Origin: DAOTTI01 sp034437795
GTDB lineage: Bacteria > Chloroflexota > UBA11872 > UBA12225
NCBI GenBank assembly: GCA_034437795.1
Contig: DAOTTI010000029.1
Coordinates: 1-20,095 of the forward strand
Direction: 5' to 3'
DNA: 20,095 bases
The translations under genes and the position numbers were made by a program. Below the pieces are notes generated by a model. The model ran no database searches and had not been told where the DNA came from. It worked only from the letters and a program-made list of their open reading frames with translations. Positions 7,283 through 13,208 of this stretch are shown here, in pieces (positions within the stretch are counted from its first letter, which is position 1; each line of letters starts with the position of its first letter).

Positions 7283-7492
7283 GCGCACGGCGGACAATCT
7301 TGGGGCACCTGGATAAGAAGCAGGAGGGCCAGCGAACCGCTGGCCGCGCACGGCGCGATTGCCGGAAGGGCGCCGGGGCGGGCCGGCGGTGGCGCCAGGG
7401 GCGGACGGCCCGGCCTGGACAGCCTGGAGACTACATCACACGCTATCACGACAAAAGCTGATACCTGAAATCGGGCAAAGGAGAGGTTTGCG
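7283..7492 (+). promoter_or_regulatory. rpoA-rplQ spacer with perfect hairpin and AT-richer stretch
   Basis: This 210-bp spacer is long for a pair that is usually adjacent. It contains GGCCAGCG (7327-7334), a 3-base loop AAC, and CGCTGGCC (7338-7345), a perfect 8-bp stem. From about 7425 to 7480 the composition becomes markedly richer in A and T than its surroundings, just ahead of the rplQ ribosome-binding site AAAGGAGAGG. An internal promoter for rplQ-truA-rplM-rpsI could lie there, but I see no convincing -35/-10 pair. Confidence 0.35.
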
Positions 7493-7873
7493 ATGCGCCA
7501 CGGGTTCATCGGCCGCCAGCTCGGCCGGCCGCGCGACGAGCGACGGGCGATGCTGCGCAACCTGATGGGATCACTGGTGCGCCATGAGCGGATCACGACC
7601 ACGGAGGCGCGGGCGAAGGAGTTGCGCCGCCACATCGAGCGCCTGATCACCATCGCGCGCCGCGGTGACCTCCATTCCCGCCGCCTCGTGCTGGCGCGCC
7701 TGCCGGATCCCCCCGCGGCCAGCAAGCTCTTCCATGAGATCGCGCCCCGCTATAAGGATCGGCCGGGGGGCTACACCCGCATCACGCGGGTCGGCTTCCG
7801 CAAGGGCGACGGCGCCACGATGGCGCAGATCGAGTTCGTGGAAGGGTCGCAGGAGACCGGCGCGCCGGCCTGA
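7493..7873 (+). CDS. rplQ: 50S ribosomal protein L17
   Basis: This 126-residue protein is bacterial L17 at its usual length. Conserved features are MRHGFIGRQLGRPRDERRAM, LRNLMGSLVRHERITTTEARAKELR (the family signature), the LITIARRGDLHSRR segment and the C-terminal YTRITRVGFRKGDGATMAQIEFVE. L17 lies at the peptide exit side of the large subunit. A strong AAAGGAGAGG lies about 9 bp before the ATG. truA follows 60 bp after the stop. Confidence 0.97.
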   Translation: MRHGFIGRQLGRPRDERRAMLRNLMGSLVRHERITTTEARAKELRRHIERLITIARRGDLHSRRLVLARLPDPPAASKLFHEIAPRYKDRPGGYTRITRVGFRKGDGATMAQIEFVEGSQETGAPA

Positions 7874-7895
7874 CGGCGGGGCGCGTGCGCCTGGC

Positions 7896-7971
7896 ATGCG
7901 GCTGCCGGCCATCGGGGAGCCTGACGGGACGACGTGCGGCTGCTGGCCATCGTGGAGTATGACGGGACCGA
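7896..7971 (+). repeat. Degenerate 38-bp tandem duplication at the truA start
   Basis: Copy 1 (7896-7933) and copy 2 (7934-7971) abut. Thirty of the first 35 bases are identical, including TGCGGCTGC, GGCCATCG, GGAG and TGACGGGAC. Copy 2 is the true start of truA. Copy 1 encodes MRLPAIGEPDGT in its own frame against MRLLAIVEYDGT in the real gene, but the 38-bp unit shifts the frame, so copy 1 cannot be read into truA. Confidence 0.8.
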
Positions 7972-8782
7972 GTTCGCCGGCTTTCAGCTCCAGCGACGTC
8001 CCCGCCAGGCCCCTGCGCCCCGCACGGTGCAGGCCGAGCTGGAACGGGCCATCGAGGCCGCCAGCGGCCGGCCGGCCCGCGTCGTCGGCTCCGGCCGGAC
8101 CGATGCCGGCGTCCACGCCCTGGCGCAGGCGGCGCACTTCGACACTGAGGCGCCCCTGGCCGCGGACCTGCCCCGCTTTCGCCGCGCGATCAACGCCCAC
8201 CTACCGCCGGACGTCAGCGTGCACGAGCTACGCCGGGTCCCGCCCGAGTTTCACGCGCGGTTCTCCGCCCGCTCGCGCACCTATGTCTACCGCATCCTCA
8301 ACGGCGAGACCCCGTCGCCACTGCTGCGCCGGTACACCCACCACGTGCGCCAGCCGCTGGACGTGGGGCGTATGGCGGAGGCGGCGCGGGCCCTGGTGGG
8401 GAGCTACGACTTCACTGCCTTTGCGGCCCAGGAGGAGGGCAGGGGCGCGCGGCGCGACGTGTACCGCGCCGTGGTGGCTGTGGTCTGGCCGGAGCGAGCG
8501 ATGATCTGGCACACTGAGAGCCGCGAACCTGGCGCGGACCTGATGGCGCCTGAGGCGCGCGGCGTCGCGCGGGCGCCTGCCTGGCGAGTGGTGGAGATCG
8601 AGGTCGAGGCCAACGCCTTCGTGCGCCACATGATGCGGCGCATCGCCGGCACGCTCATCCGCGTCGGCCTTGGCCGGCTGGCCCCAGGTGAGGTGGCGGC
8701 GATTATCGCCTCCAGGGAGAAGGCCCGCGCCGGCCCGACGGCCCCGGCCCGCGGCCTGTGTCTGAAGCAGGTAAGCTATTGA
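7934..8782 (+). CDS. truA: tRNA pseudouridine(38-40) synthase TruA
   Basis: This 282-residue enzyme converts uridines 38-40 of tRNA anticodon stem-loops to pseudouridine. The N-terminus MRLLAIVEYDGTEFAGFQLQ is canonical, and the catalytic Asp57 lies in GSGRTDAGVHA. RSRTYVYRI (about 113-121) and EANAFVRHMMRRIAGTLIRVG (about 225-245) are further family motifs. Between strands near residues 187-217 there is an insertion of about 20-25 residues (from ERAMIWHTES to GVARAP) that most homologues lack. The GTG at 7934 is chosen because it gives the canonical N-terminus; an upstream ATG at 7896 belongs to a duplicated copy of this start in another frame. Placement before rplM-rpsI is common. Confidence 0.95.
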   Translation: MRLLAIVEYDGTEFAGFQLQRRPRQAPAPRTVQAELERAIEAASGRPARVVGSGRTDAGVHALAQAAHFDTEAPLAADLPRFRRAINAHLPPDVSVHELRRVPPEFHARFSARSRTYVYRILNGETPSPLLRRYTHHVRQPLDVGRMAEAARALVGSYDFTAFAAQEEGRGARRDVYRAVVAVVWPERAMIWHTESREPGADLMAPEARGVARAPAWRVVEIEVEANAFVRHMMRRIAGTLIRVGLGRLAPGEVAAIIASREKARAGPTAPARGLCLKQVSY

Positions 8783-8824
8783 GAGCGATTACGCGTGAGC
8801 GCGTAGGAGTGCGTAAGAGGAAGT

Positions 8825-9292
8825 ATGACCCAGATGAAGACGTACACGCCCAAGCCGGCCGACATCCAGCGCCGCTGGTGGGTCGTCGACGCCGAAGGGC
8901 AGATCCTGGGCCGGCTGGCGAGCGCCGTGGCTACCCGCCTGCGGGGGAAGGATAAGCCCATCTTTGCGCCCCACGCGGATACCGGCGACTTCGTGATCGT
9001 CATCAACGCCGAGAAGGTCCGCGTGACCGGCCGCAAGCTGGAGCAGAAGAAGTACTACCGGCACAGCGGGTACCCAGGGGGCTTCCGCGAGACCACCCTG
9101 GCGGAGATGCTGGCCAAGCACCCCGAGCGGGTGATCGAGCGGGCCGTGCGAGGGATGCTCCCCAAGAACACCCTCGGCGACCACCTGATCAAGAAGCTCA
9201 AGGTCTATGCCGGCCCGACCCATCCCCACGCGGCGCAGCAGCCCCAGGTCTGGCAGCTCTCCCCCGAATCCGTTGGGGCCAATCCAAAGTAA
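8825..9292 (+). CDS. rplM: 50S ribosomal protein L13
   Basis: This 155-residue L13 begins with the usual MTQMKTYTPKPADIQRRWWV. It then carries DAEGQILGRLASAVATRLRG, the VINAEKVRVTGRKLEQKKYYRHSGYPGG stretch and VRGMLPKNTLG, all strongly conserved. It is an early assembly protein of the large subunit. AGAGGA lies about 5 bp upstream of the ATG. The C-terminus has a few more residues than usual (SPESVGANPK). It forms the standard pair with rpsI, 15 bp downstream. Confidence 0.97.
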   Translation: MTQMKTYTPKPADIQRRWWVVDAEGQILGRLASAVATRLRGKDKPIFAPHADTGDFVIVINAEKVRVTGRKLEQKKYYRHSGYPGGFRETTLAEMLAKHPERVIERAVRGMLPKNTLGDHLIKKLKVYAGPTHPHAAQQPQVWQLSPESVGANPK

Positions 9293-9307
9293 AAGGCGTA
9301 CTCGTTC

Positions 9308-9751
9308 ATGACGGCCCAGAGCGCAACACTCCCTCAGCAGCCACAGCCGGCGGCGCAGGCGCAGCCGCACTACTATTACGGGCTCGGGCGGCGCAAGTGC
9401 GCCGTGGCCCAGGTGCGCCTGTATCCCGGCGAGGGCAATATCATCGTCAATGGCCTGCCGGCGCGGGAATACTTTGGGCGCCAGACGCTGGAGGCCCTGA
9501 TCCAGCAGCCCCTGCGGGCGGTCGATGTCCTGGGCAGCTTCAACGTCGTGGCCCGCGTCCAGGGCGGGGGCAAGTCCGGCCAGGCCGGCGCCGTGCGCCT
9601 CGGCATCGCGCGGGCCCTGCTGGCGGTGGATGAGGCCAACCGGCGGGCGCTGCGCGCCGTAGGGCTACTCACCCGCGACCCGCGGGCCAAGGAACGCAAG
9701 AAGCCCGGGCTGCGCCGCGCCAGGAAGGCCCCGCAGTTCACCAAGCGTTAA
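9308..9751 (+). CDS. rpsI: 30S ribosomal protein S9
   Basis: This 147-residue S9 is preceded by about 20 extra N-terminal residues rich in Gln, Ala and Pro. The conserved core begins at YYYGLGRRKCAVAQVRLYPG and continues with NGLPAREYFGR, VQGGGKSGQAGAVRLGIARAL and LLTRDPRAKERKKPGLRRARKAPQFTKR. The C-terminal Lys-Arg tail contacts P-site tRNA. ATG 9308 is the only good upstream start, so the extension is probably real, as in several high-GC phyla. This gene ends the ribosomal-protein run. Confidence 0.97.
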   Translation: MTAQSATLPQQPQPAAQAQPHYYYGLGRRKCAVAQVRLYPGEGNIIVNGLPAREYFGRQTLEALIQQPLRAVDVLGSFNVVARVQGGGKSGQAGAVRLGIARALLAVDEANRRALRAVGLLTRDPRAKERKKPGLRRARKAPQFTKR

Positions 9752-9781
9752 GCAGCCTGCTGCGCCGGTGAGGAGGGACGT

Positions 9782-9881
9782 CACCCCGGCCCCCTGCCCC
9801 GACGCGGAGAGGGGCGTCTCGCAGTGGCAGCAGGCGGGGCCAGATGGGCCCTGCTTCCAGAGGGAGCGGGTGAGGGCTCCC
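9782..9881. repeat. Hairpin-rich spacer after rpsI, possible eroded dispersed-repeat copies
   Basis: The segment begins TCACCCCGGCCCCCTGCCCC and contains GCCCC (9796-9800) facing GGGGC (9811-9815). Further on, GGGAGC (9862-9867) faces GCTCCC (9876-9881) around GGTGAGGG. Both resemble degenerate forms of the common intergenic CCCTCACCC...CTCTCCC...GGGAGAG repeat seen more clearly at 10891-10924. They may end ribosomal-operon transcription, but there is no T-run. Confidence 0.35.
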
Positions 9882-9918
9882 CTGATGATGCAGCGGGCGG
9901 TGTCACAATCTTGTTGGC

Positions 9919-10788
9919 ATGGTCGCCGGCCGCCCGCCTGTCCTGTCGCGGTTTAGCGTTGCGCCCCTGCTGGCCGCACGCCAGGCGGGCGCACGCGTCG
10001 CCCGGATCTCGCTCGACCTCGGCCGCAGTGAAGCGGAGGTCTCCTTAACGGACGACGGGGCGGTGCTCCCCGACGGCCAATTCGTCCCCTGGCCTGAGGT
10101 GGAGCGCGTCGCCCAGGAGGGGGCCGGCGACCTTGTGGCGCCGTGCTTCATCCTGCGGGACGGGCGCCTGGAGCGCGTACAGGTCTTTTCCATGCAGTTC
10201 CAGCGCCTGTATAGCCTGGTGGCGACGGCGACGGCGCCGACGCTGCTCATCTCCGGCATCCCCATGCACCGCATCAAGGACAGCGATCCGCTCCAGGACA
10301 CCCGAGCGAAGGTGCGTGCGATCGCCCCTATTACCGGCCACGTACTGGACACCGCCACCGGCCTCGGCTACACCGCCATCGAAGCGGCGAAGTACGCCAC
10401 GCGCGTCACCACCTGCGAGCTGGACCCCGCCGTCCTGGACGTCGCCCGCCTGAACCCGTGGTCGGCGGACCTCTTCGAGAACCCCAGGATCACGCAGCTC
10501 GTCGGCGACAGCTTCGAGCTGGTGCGTGGTTTTGCCCCCGCCTCGTTCGACCGCATCATTCACGACCCCCCGACGTTTAGCCTGGCCGGAGAGCTCTACT
10601 CGGCCGAGTTCTACCGCCACCTGTTCCGCGTGCTGAAGCCCGGCGGCCGCATCTTTCACTACGTGGGGAACCCGCAGACGTCGGCCATGGAACGGGTGAC
10701 CAGAGGCGTGATCCGGCGCCTGCACGAGGCGGGGTTCTCACACGTCCGCCGCCGGCCCGAAGCCTTCGGCGTCGTCGCCTACAAGTAG
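9919..10788 (+). CDS. COG2521-like SAM-dependent methyltransferase
   Basis: This 289-residue protein has an N-terminal domain of about 110 residues, then a class I Rossmann methyltransferase. Motif I is DTATGLGYTAIEA (from Asp144), the acidic SAM-ribose residue is probably Glu167 (CELDP), and motif IV is IIHDPPTFSLAGELYSAEFY (about 213-232). Next come RVLKPGGRIFHYVGNP and EAFGVVAYK. The blocks IPMHRIKDSDPLQDT, LNPWSADLF and HDPPTFSLAGELYS are those I associate with COG2521, best known from archaea. The substrate is unknown; a D-P-P motif occurs in many base methyltransferases, so RNA is a possibility. No Shine-Dalgarno lies before the ATG; CACAAT at 9904-9909 is placed so that a leaderless transcript is possible. 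Confidence 0.8.
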   Translation: MVAGRPPVLSRFSVAPLLAARQAGARVARISLDLGRSEAEVSLTDDGAVLPDGQFVPWPEVERVAQEGAGDLVAPCFILRDGRLERVQVFSMQFQRLYSLVATATAPTLLISGIPMHRIKDSDPLQDTRAKVRAIAPITGHVLDTATGLGYTAIEAAKYATRVTTCELDPAVLDVARLNPWSADLFENPRITQLVGDSFELVRGFAPASFDRIIHDPPTFSLAGELYSAEFYRHLFRVLKPGGRIFHYVGNPQTSAMERVTRGVIRRLHEAGFSHVRRRPEAFGVVAYK

Positions 10789-10838
10789 GCTGGCCCTCAT
10801 TTGTCACCAGTGGAGCCGTCACCGCCGCCCGCTGCACG

Positions 10839-10868
10839 GGCTCCCGCTCTCCCACAGGGAGAGGAGCC
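10839..10868. terminator. Hairpin in the convergent spacer between the methyltransferase and scpB
   Basis: GGCTC (10839-10843) pairs with GAGCC (10864-10868), and inside it CTCTCCC (10847-10853) pairs with GGGAGAG (10857-10863) around loop ACA, with a 3-nt bulge. It lies between two genes transcribed toward each other, so it could stop transcription from both sides. There is no T-run on either strand. Confidence 0.45.
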
Positions 10869-10890
10869 CTGGCCCATCTCCAAAAGCGAG

Positions 10891-10924
10891 CCCTCACCCT
10901 AACCCTCTCCCAAAGGGAGAGGGG
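10891..10924. repeat. Dispersed intergenic repeat of the CCCTCACCCTAACCCTCTCCC type
   Basis: The unit starts CCCTCACCCTAACCCTCTCC. Its palindromic core is CCCTCTCCC (10903-10911), loop AAA, GGGAGAGGG (10915-10923), a perfect 9-bp stem. I recognise this sequence type as a very widespread intergenic repeat in GC-rich bacterial genomes of several phyla. Here it sits between convergent genes, where such repeats are often found and may act as bidirectional terminators or mRNA stabilisers. Confidence 0.7.
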
Positions 10925-10925
10925 A

Positions 10926-10960
10926 CTACTCGCTACTCGCTACCCGCTACTCGCCACTCG
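10926..10960. repeat. Five tandem 7-bp units at the end of scpB
   Basis: Units read on the + strand as CTACTCG, CTACTCG, CTACCCG, CTACTCG and CCACTCG. On the coding strand of scpB this is a CGAGTAG-type array, which supplies the last codons and the TAG stop at 10935-10933. Because 7 is not a multiple of 3, each unit shifts the frame, and the TAG core provides stops. Confidence 0.8.
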
Positions 10961-11487
10961 TCCCTCCGCGGCAGCTCGTCCAGGCTCTTCAGGCCGAAGG
11001 CGCGCAGGAACTCGAAGGTCGTCCCGTAGAGGATAGGGCGGCCGGGGGCGTTCTGGCGGCCGACCTCCTCCACCAGGCCGCGCCTGAGCAGCGTGGCCAG
11101 AGCGTGCTCGGAGTTGACGCCGCGGATCGCTTCGATCTGGCTGCGCGTCACGGGCTGGCGATAGGCGATGATGGCCAGCGTCTCCAGGGCCGCCGCCGAC
11201 AGGCGGGCGGACAGCTCCAGGCCGAGGAAGCGCTGGATGACCGGCGCCGCCTGGGGCCGGCTGACGAGCTGCACCTGGTCGCCGTGGCGCTGCAGCATCA
11301 GCCCTCGCCCCTGGTACCCCGCCTCGAGCGCGTCCAGCGCGTCCTCCACGGCGTCCGCGGGCGCCTGCAGCAGCCTGGCCAGTTCTCCCACGCAGACCGG
11401 CCGCTCGGCGACGAAGAGCACCGCCTCTACCTGTGCGACCAGGGGGAGGTCGTCCGAGCCGTTCTGGTAGCAGCGCTCACGATCCAT
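10933..11487 (-). CDS. scpB: Segregation and condensation protein B
   Basis: ScpB dimerises and, with ScpA, binds SMC to form the bacterial condensin that organises and segregates the chromosome. The 184-residue product from ATG 11487 (MDRERCYQNG) shows the two winged-helix domains: LVAQVEAVLFVAERPVCVGELARLL near the start, and SAAALETLAIIAYRQPVTRSQIEAIRGVNSEHALATLLRRGLVEEVGR in the second. GRPILYGTTFEFLRAFGL is the family C-terminal signature. The frame is open to 11529, but the ATG at 11487 matches homologues better and has AGGA just upstream. It overlaps the 3' end of scpA by 11 bp. The last codons lie in a 7-bp tandem repeat. Confidence 0.95.
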   Translation of the reverse strand: MDRERCYQNGSDDLPLVAQVEAVLFVAERPVCVGELARLLQAPADAVEDALDALEAGYQGRGLMLQRHGDQVQLVSRPQAAPVIQRFLGLELSARLSAAALETLAIIAYRQPVTRSQIEAIRGVNSEHALATLLRRGLVEEVGRQNAPGRPILYGTTFEFLRAFGLKSLDELPRRDEWRVAGSE

Positions 11488-12325
11488 GGTCCTGCGCGCT
11501 CTGCGGCCGCCCATGGAGCGGGGGCGCAAGGCCGGAGCGCCCCGCGTCGCCGTCCTGCGCGGGCGTGGCCCCGCCTTCCAGCGGGGCCAGCCAGATCTCG
11601 CCGAAGAGCTCGTCCTGCTGCAGGCGGATGACGCGCGAGCGGTAGAGCTCGAGGACGGCCAGAAAGGTGACGATCAGGTCGCTGCGGCGGGGGCTCTCCG
11701 CGGCCAGCCAGCTAAAGGCTACGTGGCCCCGCTGCTCCACTGCCGCTCTGACCTCGGCAATTCGCTCCGCCAGCGAAACGCGAGGGGGCACCGGCAGCTC
11801 AGCCGGCTCGGCCGGCGGGCGCGCGTCCAGGAGCCGCGCCAGGGCGCGCGCTAGCACGTCCGGCGAGGCGGGTTCCAGGCGCGGCGGTGGCGCCGGCGGG
11901 GGCAAGGGAGGCGGTGCGCGGCGGGCGAAGGCGCGCGCCCCGCCTTCCTGGCGCTGGCGCAGGCGCTCGGCCGCCTGCCGGTAGCGCTGATACTCGACCA
12001 GGCGCTGCGCCAGCGCTTGCTCGTCGATCTCCTCCGCATCGTCCCGTTTCCCTGCCTCACGGGGGAGCAGCGCGCGCGATTTGAGCACCAGCAGGTGGGA
12101 GCCGATGACGAGAAACTCGGCCAGAAAATCGAGCCTGTCTGCCGGTTCGGGGAGCAGCCGGACGAAGCTGAGATACTGGTCGGCCACGGCCGCCAGGGCG
12201 ACGGCGGTGATGTCCAGCTGGCCCTGGTCCAGCAGGTAGAGCAGCAGCTCCAGCGGGCCGCTGAAGCCCCGAATCGTGATCGGCGCCGCCGGCAGCGGCG
12301 CGTGCGCCGTTCTGCCCCCGCGCAT
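11477..12325 (-). CDS. scpA: Segregation and condensation protein A
   Basis: This 282-residue kleisin bridges the SMC heads and binds ScpB. The family start ITIRGFSGPLELLLYLLDQGQLDI is near residue 16, followed by YLSFVRLLPEPADRLDFLAEFLVIGSHLLVLKSRALLP. The middle holds a charged helix (ALAQRLVEYQRYRQAAERLRQRQ) and then an Arg/Pro-rich linker (about 137-150). The C-terminal winged helix includes VTFLAVLELYRSRVIRLQQDELFGEIWL. About 40 variable residues follow. The ATG at 12325 starts 2 bp after the stop of the M50 gene, and the end overlaps scpB, so the three genes form one unit. Confidence 0.95.
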   Translation of the reverse strand: MRGGRTAHAPLPAAPITIRGFSGPLELLLYLLDQGQLDITAVALAAVADQYLSFVRLLPEPADRLDFLAEFLVIGSHLLVLKSRALLPREAGKRDDAEEIDEQALAQRLVEYQRYRQAAERLRQRQEGGARAFARRAPPPLPPPAPPPRLEPASPDVLARALARLLDARPPAEPAELPVPPRVSLAERIAEVRAAVEQRGHVAFSWLAAESPRRSDLIVTFLAVLELYRSRVIRLQQDELFGEIWLAPLEGGATPAQDGDAGRSGLAPPLHGRPQSAQDHGS

Positions 12326-12327
12326 GG

Positions 12328-12969
12328 TCAGATGATGCCGGCGATGGCCAGGAGTGGCCGCAGCAGGGCGCGGTTAAACGGTCCCAGGATCAGGCCCAGC
12401 AGGTCGATCCGGATCAGGGTCTGGGAAAAGACCAGGAGCAGCAGGATGCCGGGGCCGTACTGCGCCAGGCGCGCCAGCGGGCCGGCGATCGACCACGGCA
12501 GCATGCCCACGGCCACGCCGAAGCCGTCGAGCGGGGCGATGGGCAGGAGGTTGAAGACGCACAGCCCCACGTTCAGCGCGATCAGCAGGAAGAGAAACTG
12601 GATCACCAGGCGCGAGACCCCCACCTCCAGCTCCAGGAGGGTGCGGATGCTGAGGGCGGTCAGCAGGGCCACGACCAGGTTGGAGAGCGGCCCGGCCGCC
12701 GACACGATGGCCATCCCCAGCCGCCCCAGGCGCAAGGCGCGCGGATCGACTGGCACCGGCTTGCCCCAGCCGAACCCGGCCAGCAGCAGCAGAATGGACC
12801 CAAAGGGGTCCAGATGGCGCAGCGGGTTCAGCGTCAGCCGGCCGGCGCGCTGCGCCGTCGGATCACCGAGGCTCCACGCCGCCAGGGCGTGGCTGAACTC
12901 GTGCACCGAGATGGCCACGACGAAGCCAGCGAGACGAACCAGCAGATTGAGCGGGTCGAGCGGACCGAT
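12328..12969 (-). CDS. Site-2 protease-like M50 membrane metallopeptidase
   Basis: This small polytopic zinc protease probably cleaves within membranes. It shows HEFSH (HExxH; the two His and Glu bind and activate zinc), LGDPTAQRAGRLTLNPLRHLDPFGS, and the third-ligand region NLLPIAPLDGFGV. Four or five hydrophobic segments follow. The first canonical start, GTG 12918, leaves only five residues before HEFSH and cuts the helix that carries it. The frame is open upstream and gives GPLDPLNLLVRLAGFVVAIS, which completes that helix and matches the usual family N-terminus. I therefore place the start at ATC 12969, with AGGA 6 bp upstream. This rare codon, a sequence error or a small frameshift is possible. 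It precedes scpA by 2 bp. Confidence 0.75.
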   Translation of the reverse strand: MGPLDPLNLLVRLAGFVVAISVHEFSHALAAWSLGDPTAQRAGRLTLNPLRHLDPFGSILLLLAGFGWGKPVPVDPRALRLGRLGMAIVSAAGPLSNLVVALLTALSIRTLLELEVGVSRLVIQFLFLLIALNVGLCVFNLLPIAPLDGFGVAVGMLPWSIAGPLARLAQYGPGILLLLVFSQTLIRIDLLGLILGPFNRALLRPLLAIAGII

Positions 12970-13074
12970 GGCTGTTCCTGACGACGAGTGCTGCCGGCCG
13001 ACGCGCGAGCCGGCGCCATGACGTGTGTGCTGTTGATGCCGGGCCTGCCTTCTGGCCGGCGCGGGGTCCGGCGC

Positions 13075-13089
13075 CGTGGCGGCGCCACG
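13075..13089 (-). other. Short inverted repeat after the micro-gene
   Basis: CGTGGC (13075-13080), spacer GGC, GCCACG (13084-13089) forms a 6-bp stem, about 45 bp downstream of the 24-aa micro-gene on the minus strand and before the M50 gene. It lacks a T-run, so a terminator role is only a guess. The rest of the 12970-13133 spacer shows nothing I can assign. Confidence 0.25.
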
Positions 13090-13133
13090 CGTGTGGGCGC
13101 GACGCCGCCGTAGCGCTGGTGAGAGAGGCGGCC

Positions 13134-13208
13134 TTACTTCTTCTTACCGGCTCCCGCCTTCTTCTGAGCCGCCTTCTTCGCCGTATTCTTCGGACTCTTG
13201 TCGCCCAT
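13134..13208 (-). CDS. 24-aa Lys-rich micro-protein of the MGDKSPK type
   Basis: ATG 13208 to TAA 13136-13134 encodes MGDKSPKNTAKKAAQKKAGA followed by GKKK. Ten of the 24 residues are Lys, with Ala and Gly as the next most common. The opening MGDKSPK followed by a Lys/Ala/Gln-rich tail matches a small conserved family I know from Actinobacteria and other high-GC bacteria, whose function is unknown. AAGGA lies 10 bp upstream. The first 65 bp lie inside the 3' end of the YfhO-like gene, in another frame. Members I recall are usually somewhat longer, so this is a short version. It is probably soluble and highly positively charged; nucleic-acid binding is only a guess. Confidence 0.7.
   Translation of the reverse strand: MGDKSPKNTAKKAAQKKAGAGKKK

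Noticed and set aside
6191..7351. A 386-codon minus-strand frame opposite rpoA
   Set aside because: rpoA is certain on the plus strand, and the antisense product is a low-information sequence rich in Gln, Arg, His, Leu and Asp without recognisable domains.
10801..10960. CRISPR array
   Set aside because: The repeats are short 7-bp units or single palindromes without regular spacers, and there are no cas genes.
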